Shown piece after piece: positions 1 through 6,200 of a stretch of DNA of 11,035 nucleotides. This DNA comes from Deltaproteobacteria bacterium. Its GTDB lineage: Bacteria > Desulfobacterota > Desulfarculia > Adiutricales > Adiutricaceae. How positions within the stretch are numbered: the first letter of the stretch is position 1; every line of letters begins with the position of its first letter. A model generated the notes under the pieces. It made no database searches. It was given only the letters and a program-made list of their open reading frames with translations, and was not told the DNA's origin. Location of the stretch: assembly GCA_031267005.1 (NCBI GenBank), contig JAIRZX010000107.1:1-11035 (forward strand), written 5' to 3'. A program made the position numbers and the translations under genes.

Positions 1-167
1 TTCCCCCTTACAATCCACAGAGACACCCCAGTCGTCTAAAGACGGAGCCCTTCCCTCCGGGAGGCACCAGGCGTACCCGCCGCGAAGCCTGCGATCTCCG
101 CCCGCCCGGGCTACCAGACCTCGCAAAGGCGGAGGCGGTCCCGACCTCCCGGCCACCCCCCCTTCCC
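1..167 (-). pseudogene. Decayed copy of the LPD7-like coding segment, running off the left edge
   Basis: This stretch aligns with about 4090-4269, which encodes the start of the LPD7-like part of the relaxase frame. Read on the minus strand it begins with the same RLRLCEVW peptide but then meets an in-frame TAG (intact copy: TGG GAT CCC; here: TGG TAG CCC). A net 13-base deletion relative to the intact copy follows and shifts the frame. Near the left edge, conserved residues reappear in a shifted frame (PSLDDWGVSVDC against PSFVDRGFYVDC), although nucleotide similarity is lower there. The stop and frameshift make it non-functional as written. The homology reaches base 1, so the copy may continue outside the window. 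Confidence 0.7.
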
Positions 168-570
168 TCAGCCCGCGGCCAGGCGCCTCAACAGTTCCGC
201 CGCCAGGCCGCCCAGCGCCCCGCAGGCGAGCGAAGTCATGGCCAGGGCCAGGAAAACGAGGGGGGAGCTTCCCTTTTCCGGCGGCGGGGGGGCCGTCTCC
301 CGCTCCGAGAGCCGCGCCGGGCGCCCTTCCATCCTGCAGGCCTCCGCCAGGCTCAGCGGGGGTTCGCCGTAGCAGGCCTGGCCGGGCGCCCCGGCCTTGC
401 CCCGGAGCAGGGACGAGGCCTCCGCCGACCGGGGCTCCGGAGAATCCGGGCGCCCTTTAACCTCAGCTTCCCCGGCGCGCGTCGTCTCCGGGAGCCCGTC
501 CGCCAGATAGGCCGCGGCCCCCGCCGTGCCGGCCGAGGCCAGTCGCGCGGACGCCTCCTCGCGGGCGTTG
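168..570 (-). pseudogene. Decayed copy of the small coiled/membrane protein gene nested in the relaxase
   Basis: This is a second copy of the 3' three quarters of the gene at 4758-4270. The first roughly 250 bases from the shared TGA (168-170) differ at only about 13-14 positions by eye, roughly 95% identity. Beyond about 420 the match weakens quickly, and residues are missing from the coiled part. The conserved frame ends with the same membrane segment (LVFLALAMTSLACG) and the same tail LRRLAAG. No usable start codon is visible upstream: the first in-frame ATG lies deep inside (RMEG), leaving only about 50 residues. Just beyond, around 604-626, the sequence resembles a relaxase linker near 5523-5540, suggesting an internal deletion joined relaxase remnants to this gene. 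It is probably a remnant of a duplicated mob operon. Confidence 0.75.
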
Positions 571-840
571 CCGGGCGCGCCCGGGCCCCGGATTCGGTCC
601 AGGCCCTCCCCCCGGACTTGGCTCCGGCGCCCCGTGCGTCCCTTTCAGCCCGGCGGCGCGCCCCAGTCGCCAAGCCGCCCCCGCCCGATCGCTACGGCGG
701 GGCGGGGGGACGCACCCGCAGACACGGGGCCAAAACCGAGTTCCGTATCCGGCGTAAGCCCGCCCGGGCGTCGCCGCGGACGGCGGGCGCTCTCATGATC
801 CCGCCGTTGCCCTCAAGCGGGGCGCGCGCGGATGCCTAAA
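571..840. other. GC-rich stretch without a supported gene
   Basis: No credible gene is visible on either strand. The open frames here are rich in Arg, Pro, Ala and Gly, as expected from non-coding GC-rich DNA. Part of it (about 600-640) weakly resembles a linker-coding part of the relaxase gene, so it may be an older remnant of the same duplication. Confidence 0.5.
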
Positions 841-846
841 CCTGGA

Positions 847-876
847 TTGGGACTCGCGGCCCGTATAAGGTAAAAT
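847..876 (+). promoter_or_regulatory. Putative sigma70-type promoter of the AAA/nuclease gene
   Basis: TTGGGA at 847-852 (4 of 6 against TTGACA) and TAAAAT at 871-876 (5 of 6 against TATAAT) are separated by 18 bases. They lie in a local AT-rich dip about 115 bases upstream of the chosen start at 993. The prediction rests on consensus and position only. Confidence 0.4.
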
Positions 877-980
877 GATATGGTTTGCGGCGGCATCACG
901 CCTGCCCCCCCGCTTGCCGGCGCGAACGCGGCGGGGCGCGTGACGCGGCAGGGCTTCAAGCCGGTAAACGCCCCGCCCCG

Positions 981-986
981 GGGAGA
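981..986 (+). promoter_or_regulatory. Ribosome binding site that sets the start at 993
   Basis: GGGAGA lies six bases before ATG 993. It favours that ATG over the longer frame that opens with TTG at 885, whose 36 extra residues are Arg/Pro/Ala-rich and unlike the family N-terminus. Confidence 0.6.
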
Positions 987-992
987 TCGGAC

Positions 993-2738
993 ATGGAACA
1001 GAAACCGCTAATTGTCGCCGATTCTACCTTTAAAGAAATCATTCTCGGAAACCAGCTGTACGCCGACAAGTCCGAATACATCCACGACATGCGAAGTCGC
1101 TTCAAATGCTGTTTCCTGTCAAGGCCCAGGCGCTTCGGCAAGACGCTTTTGCTCGACACCGTGTCCGAGCTGTACCAAGGCGACCGGGAACTCTTCAGGG
1201 ACCTGTGGATCGGCGCCCAAAGCGACTACGGCTTCCCGCGGCACCCGGTCCTGAAGTTCAACATGGCCTACGCCAATTTAAAGACCAGTGACGAGCTTGT
1301 CTCCGAGATTAAGTGGAGCTTGCAAAAACAGGCAGTTAAACACGGAGTTCGGTTAAATATTGAGAGATCGTACGGGGGGATGATGGAGGATCTCCTGGAA
1401 GGCATCCACGAAAAGCACGATGTCGGCGCGGTCATCCTGGTGGACGAGTACGACGCTCCGGTGACCAAAAATATGTCGGACCGAAATCTCGCCTTGGCTT
1501 GCCGGGACGTCCTGCATGATTTTTACATGTCGATAAAAACGAACCTTGAACACGTCAGCTTCGCCTTCGTCACGGGCGTAACCAGGTTCGCCATGGCCTC
1601 CCTCGACTCCGGAGCCAACATGTTCAAAGACATCTCGATTGACAAAAGGTACGCGGGAATATGCGGGTTCACCAGCCGCGAGATAGACGCCCTTTTCGGA
1701 GACAGGTTCGAGGCGACGCTCGAGTCCCTGAAGGAAAACGGGAACCTTCCTCCGAGCGCCGGCTTAGACGATCTTAAAGCCAAAATCCTGGACTGGTACG
1801 ACGGCTACAACTGGCTCGGGAACGAGCGCGTGTTCAACCCGTACTCCATCTTCAATTTTTTTGACGAAAAAAATTTCCGCTCGTACTGGCCGCTGACGGG
1901 AAGGCCGTCGCACCTTTCCGCCCTCGGCAGGGAAAATCCGCTGGAATTCCTGCGCCCGGGCCTTGGCGCCTATCCCGATCTGCGGGTCAGAAATTCGGAT
2001 CTGTCAGGAATCGGCATGGTGCCAGTTATGTTCCACAGCGGGTATTTGACGATCAACGAAGTAATCCCCGTGCCGAGTATTGAAAATAATAGTTCAACAA
2101 ACGACAAGTCATACACCTTCAAACCTCCAAACAAGGAAGTCGGCGCAAATGCCAGGGCCGACATCTTCATTGATATTTTTAAAATTGAAGACGAATATTT
2201 AAGCGCTTTAACGAAAAGATTCCCGTCCGCCGTCCTGCAAAAGAACTCCGACGAAGTGTCCAGCCTGTTCCATGACCTTTTAGTCTCAGTCTCTTACCGC
2301 CAGCGCCCGGCGGCCACGCGAACCGGGCAACCGGACGTTCCCGCTGAAAACCCAGAGTCCGAAAAATTTTACCACGGGATTCTCCACGGCTCACTTCTGT
2401 CCGCCGGGTTTAAAGTCCAGAGCGAAGCGCCCGGGGGCGAAGGGAGGCCGGACATCACATTGTTGCTCCATAACGACGTCTGCGTGGTAATCGAGCTGAA
2501 ACACCTCCGTGTCGGCAAAACCGCGCTCAAAAGCGGCGGGGACGGGGAAACCGATCGGAGGCTCGCGGAAGGCGCGGCAAAGGACGCCGAGCTGTCGGCC
2601 GCCCTGGACGCCGCCGAAGCCCAGATAAGGAACATGGACTACGCAGGTCCCTCCAGGGCGGCCGGGTACAAGGTAATTTGCCTTGCCGTGGCCGTCCGCG
2701 GCAGGACCGAGGTCGCCGCGCGTTTCGTAGAAACCTGA
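993..2738 (+). CDS. AAA-ATPase-like protein with C-terminal PD-(D/E)XK nuclease domain (AAA-ATPase_like + PDDEXK_9/DUF1703 type)
   Basis: 581 residues from ATG 993. The N-terminus (LIVADSTFKEII..NQLYADKSEYI) and the Walker A variant SRPRRFGKT (about 43-51) are hallmarks of the AAA-ATPase_like family. The Walker B strand is AVILVDEYDAPV (146-157). GYNW and FNPYSIFNFF (271-290) follow, as is usual in the family. The C-terminal domain has GRPDITLLL then CVVIELKHL, giving Asp487, Glu501 and Lys503 of a PD-(D/E)XK nuclease site. Length and domain order match full-length members, with no break. The biological role of this family is not established; a DNA-directed, possibly defensive function is inferred from the nuclease fold. 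The gene stands alone with its own putative promoter and converges on the mob operon. Its core (about 1010-2480) is clearly lower in GC and uses more AT-ending codons than the neighbouring genes, suggesting recent acquisition. Confidence 0.9.
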   Translation: MEQKPLIVADSTFKEIILGNQLYADKSEYIHDMRSRFKCCFLSRPRRFGKTLLLDTVSELYQGDRELFRDLWIGAQSDYGFPRHPVLKFNMAYANLKTSDELVSEIKWSLQKQAVKHGVRLNIERSYGGMMEDLLEGIHEKHDVGAVILVDEYDAPVTKNMSDRNLALACRDVLHDFYMSIKTNLEHVSFAFVTGVTRFAMASLDSGANMFKDISIDKRYAGICGFTSREIDALFGDRFEATLESLKENGNLPPSAGLDDLKAKILDWYDGYNWLGNERVFNPYSIFNFFDEKNFRSYWPLTGRPSHLSALGRENPLEFLRPGLGAYPDLRVRNSDLSGIGMVPVMFHSGYLTINEVIPVPSIENNSSTNDKSYTFKPPNKEVGANARADIFIDIFKIEDEYLSALTKRFPSAVLQKNSDEVSSLFHDLLVSVSYRQRPAATRTGQPDVPAENPESEKFYHGILHGSLLSAGFKVQSEAPGGEGRPDITLLLHNDVCVVIELKHLRVGKTALKSGGDGETDRRLAEGAAKDAELSAALDAAEAQIRNMDYAGPSRAAGYKVICLAVAVRGRTEVAARFVET

Positions 2739-3214
2739 AGCCGCCGACGCCCGGTCGCCCGGTCGCCCGGTCGGCCGGTCTCCCGGCTTTCCCCCGTCGC
2801 CGCGCGGCGGGAACGCCCGGGCCGCGGCCGGACGCGGGCTCGCCGGCCGCCCGAAACGTTGATAAGCCAGCCCAGTTCCCGCAACCCGGACCGGACCCGC
2901 CCCCGGGCGCCCGTGCCCCTCCCGGCGGCTTGGCTGGCGGGATCAGCGGCCGGGCCCGGCTTCGCCGGTACGGACCGTCCGGGAGAGGGGTTCCGCTCCT
3001 TTGCCGTTCCCGGCGGAGCCAAACCGTCGGCAAGCCTCGGGGGGCGGACGTCCGGCGCGGAGGGACGGAGGGAAGGGCGGCAAGCGGGGACGTCGGCGCG
3101 GTTCGGCCTTGACGGGGCGGGGAAGGGCCCTTTCTTCCCCCGGGCTTTCGACCGCGTCGGCATCCGGGAGAGAGCGCCCTCCGGACGCGGGCAGGGCGCT
3201 TCCCCCCGGACCGG
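2739..3214. other. Convergent gap between the AAA/nuclease gene and the relaxase frame
   Basis: No gene is supported. Overlapping open frames on both strands are low-complexity Arg/Pro/Ala/Gly shadows. The stretch holds short tandem GC repeats at its left end and small palindromes (CGCCGCGCGGCG near 2797-2810, AAGGGCCCTT at 3123-3132). No hairpin is followed by a T-run, so no intrinsic terminator can be called for either converging gene. Confidence 0.5.
2748..2779. repeat. 8-bp tandem repeat
   Basis: CGCCCGGT occurs three times exactly (2748-2771), followed by a fourth copy with one change (CGGCCGGT, 2772-2779). It begins nine bases after the stop codon of the AAA/nuclease gene. It is probably slippage-generated, and no function is apparent. 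Confidence 0.8.
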
Positions 3215-6200
3215 TTACATCCCGGGGCCGCCGCCCGGGCCCCGGAATCCCGGACCGGGACCGGGACCGGGATCGGGATCGTGATAAGGCCCGGGGGCGG
3301 GCGCGGGATCCCGGGGCCTTAATTGCCGCCGGGGCGCCGCCGTCCGGGGAGCGGGTACCTGCTCGGGGGCTGCGGGGGGGTACGGGGAGGAACGGGCCGG
3401 GAAGGGACCCGGGACGGGCGCGAACTCCCGGGGGCGGCCGAACCGTCCGGGGGCAAGCGCCGGAGAGCGCCTTTCCAGGCCCGTCGGCCGCGCCCCGGAG
3501 GGGGCGCGGCCGAGCGCAATCCCGAGTTCCGGGGTCTCCGCGAGCGGGACCCCCCGCTCCCGGGCCAGCCTCCAGCCCCTCAGCAGGAACTCGTCCGGCC
3601 CGCGCAGGGAGACGGAGCGTCCCGTCCCGGCCCCGAGCCGCAAGGCGGCGGAAAGCCCGGCGTCGCTCCCCATGTCGAAGAGGCAGCCGAAAGCCGCGCC
3701 CGCCCCTCCGGTCCCGCCGGGGCCCGGGCCGAACAGCACCGCCGCGGTCGCTCCGGGCCCGGCGCCGCCCAAATAGCCGCCGATGGCCGCGAAGGCCCCC
3801 GCGAAGTCCGGCCCGCCGCACAGGGCGGGCTTGGACCCGGCGCCCTCCGCCGAGACGAGGGCGTCGGCGAGGCTCCCGAAGACGAAAAGCAGGGCTCCCT
3901 CGTTCCCCAAGGCGGGCTCCAGGCCGCGCGGCGGGAAAAACGGCGGCCCGGGCGCCAGCCAGAGGTTCACGCCGCCGAGCCGGGCCAGCTTCCAGCACCG
4001 CGCCAAAAAGGCCGGGGGGCCGCAGGGGGCGACCCCTCCCCACTTATCCTGGGCCAGGCGGAGCGAGGCGGAGAGCTCGCCGTCGGAATCGCCCAGGCAA
4101 TCGACGTAGAACCCGCGGTCGACGAAGGACGGGCCGCCGCCGCCCTCCGGCAGGTACCAGGCGTCCCCGCCGCGCTCCTCCGCCGCGAAGCCCGGCAATT
4201 CCGCCCGCCCGGGATCCCAGACCTCGCAAAGGCGGAGGCGGTCCCGACCTCCCGGCCCCCCCCCTTCCCTCAGCCCGCGGCCAGGCGCCTCAACAGTTCC
4301 GCCGCCAGGCCGCCCAGCGTCCCGCAGGCGAGCGAAGTCATGGCCAGGGCCAGGAAAACGAGGGCAGAGCCTCCCTTTTCCGGCGGCGGGGGGGCCGGCT
4401 CCCGCTCCAAGAGCCGCGCCAGGCGCCCCTCCATCCTGCAGGCCTCCGCCAGGCTCAGCGGGGTTTCGCCGTAGCAGGCCGGGCCGGGGGCCCCGGCCTT
4501 TCCCCGGAGCAGGGACAAGGCCTCCGCCGTCCGCGAGTCCAGAACGCCCAGGCGCTCTTTCAGCTCCGCTTCCGAGGTGCGCAGGATCTCCAGGATCCCG
4601 TCCGCCCGGCCGGCCAGACAGACTACCGCCTCCGCCGTCCCCTCCGCCCGGGCGCCCAGGGCCGAGACGGCTTCCGCCAGCCTCTCCGCCTGCTCGTCCC
4701 TCTTCCGCTCCAAAGGATAAGGGCTCCTTAGCCGCCCCCCACTCGTCCCTTCCGACATCCGCCACCCCTTTCGCCTTTATGCCGGGCAGGTCGTAGCCCT
4801 GCCCCAGCCCGGAACCCAGCACGGACTCCCCGCCCGCCGAGTACCTCACGTCGGCCATGCCGCCCTTTTCCCCGAACAGGGGCTCCACGCCTACGCCTTC
4901 CCCGCCCATTTTGCGGGCGAAGCCGAAGAAGGAGACGGGCCGCGCCAGGAACCCCAGGACCTTGGAGATAGCCGCCTTCGCCACCCTCTTGATCCCGACG
5001 CCGAAGCGCAGGGCCGCGGCCGACAGCCCGCTCCACATGGACGGGGGGACCGGCGGCGCCTCCGGCCCGGGAGGGGCGGCGGCGCCCCGGCGGGCGAGCC
5101 GCGCCCTCACCCCCGCCTCGTCCCAGGCCGGGTCGTACACGATCCCCATGTCCGCGAGGCCTCCCCAGGACCAGCCCCTGCCGAGGTCGGAGGCGTTCAC
5201 CCGGATCCCGGCTACCTCGAACTTGAGACCGGCCACGTTCCCGGCGCTCCGGATGTTGGGCGTGACCTCGGCCCCCCAGGCGGCCATAAGGTCCATGAAG
5301 TCGGGCAGGGCGATCTTCCTCCCCTCCAGGACCTTCGAGATCGCGGCCCTGAGCTCCTCCTTCAGGTCGGCGCCCGCCATGACGGCGGCGGCCAGCGGCG
5401 GGAACGCCTTCGCCCGGGAGCTCACGGCCGCGGCCGGGCCCCCGGGGGCGGGGGCCCCGGGCTTGGCCCCGGAGGCCCGTCCGGCCTTGATCCCTGACTC
5501 GTCCCCGGTCCCGGCGGCCTCCCCGGATTTGGCCCCGGGACCCTGTCCGGACGTGATCCCGGCCTCATACCCGGCCCCGAGCCCGCCGGAAGCCCCGGCC
5601 GCCGCGGCTGACTTGTAGGCGGCGCCGCCGTGCCTTTCCGCCTTCTTGAAGTGCAGCTCCCTGTCGTAGAGGAGGCCCCGGCGGACGAGCCCGGCCCAAC
5701 CGAACGTCCTGCCCAGCTCGGAGCCGGCGGCCTTCTCGTCCCCCAGCCCGAAGGTGACGCCTGTCACGTTCCCCGTGGACTGGAGGTTCAAAACCACTTT
5801 CACGCCGACGCTCCTCAGGCGCGTTATGAATTCCGGAAGGGGCATGGGCCTCTTCGCCGCCATAACCTTGGAGATCTTGACCCTGAGCCGTTGCTTCGTT
5901 TCCTCGAGCATTTCGCTCCTTTCCCGGCCGCCGGGGTCCCGCGCTCCGGACCCCCCGGCCAAACGCTCGGCGGACGCGTCCGCCTCTCCGTTAAATACCG
6001 CCTCCCCCGCGGGAGCGTCCGGCCCGCCGCCGAATTCCGCCTCCCCCGCGGGAGCGTCAGCCTCTCCGTTAAATTCCGCCTCCCCGGCGGAAACGTCCGG
6101 CCCGCCGCCGAATTCCGCCTCCCCCGCGGACGCGTCAGCCTCTCCGTTAAATAACGTCTCCCCGGCGGAGGCGGCCGCCTCGCCGTTAAATTTCGCCTTC

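Noticed and set aside
353..673. 106-codon minus-strand frame near the left end
   Set aside because: It is out of frame with the recognisable decayed copy and has an Arg/Pro-rich translation.
885..992. N-terminal extension of the AAA/nuclease gene from TTG 885
   Set aside because: Its residues are Arg/Pro/Ala-rich and unlike the family, and ATG 993 has a good ribosome binding site.
2943..4043. Minus-strand frame of 366 codons under the LPD7-like segment
   Set aside because: Arg/Pro/Gly-rich; codon third positions favour the LPD7-like frame instead.
3001..4731. Long plus-strand open frame of about 576 codons
   Set aside because: The translation is a run of Arg, Pro, Gly and Ala, antisense to the relaxase and nested genes; a GC-rich shadow frame.
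5957..6190. CRISPR-like array
   Set aside because: The repeat units are contiguous without spacers and lie in frame inside the relaxase gene.
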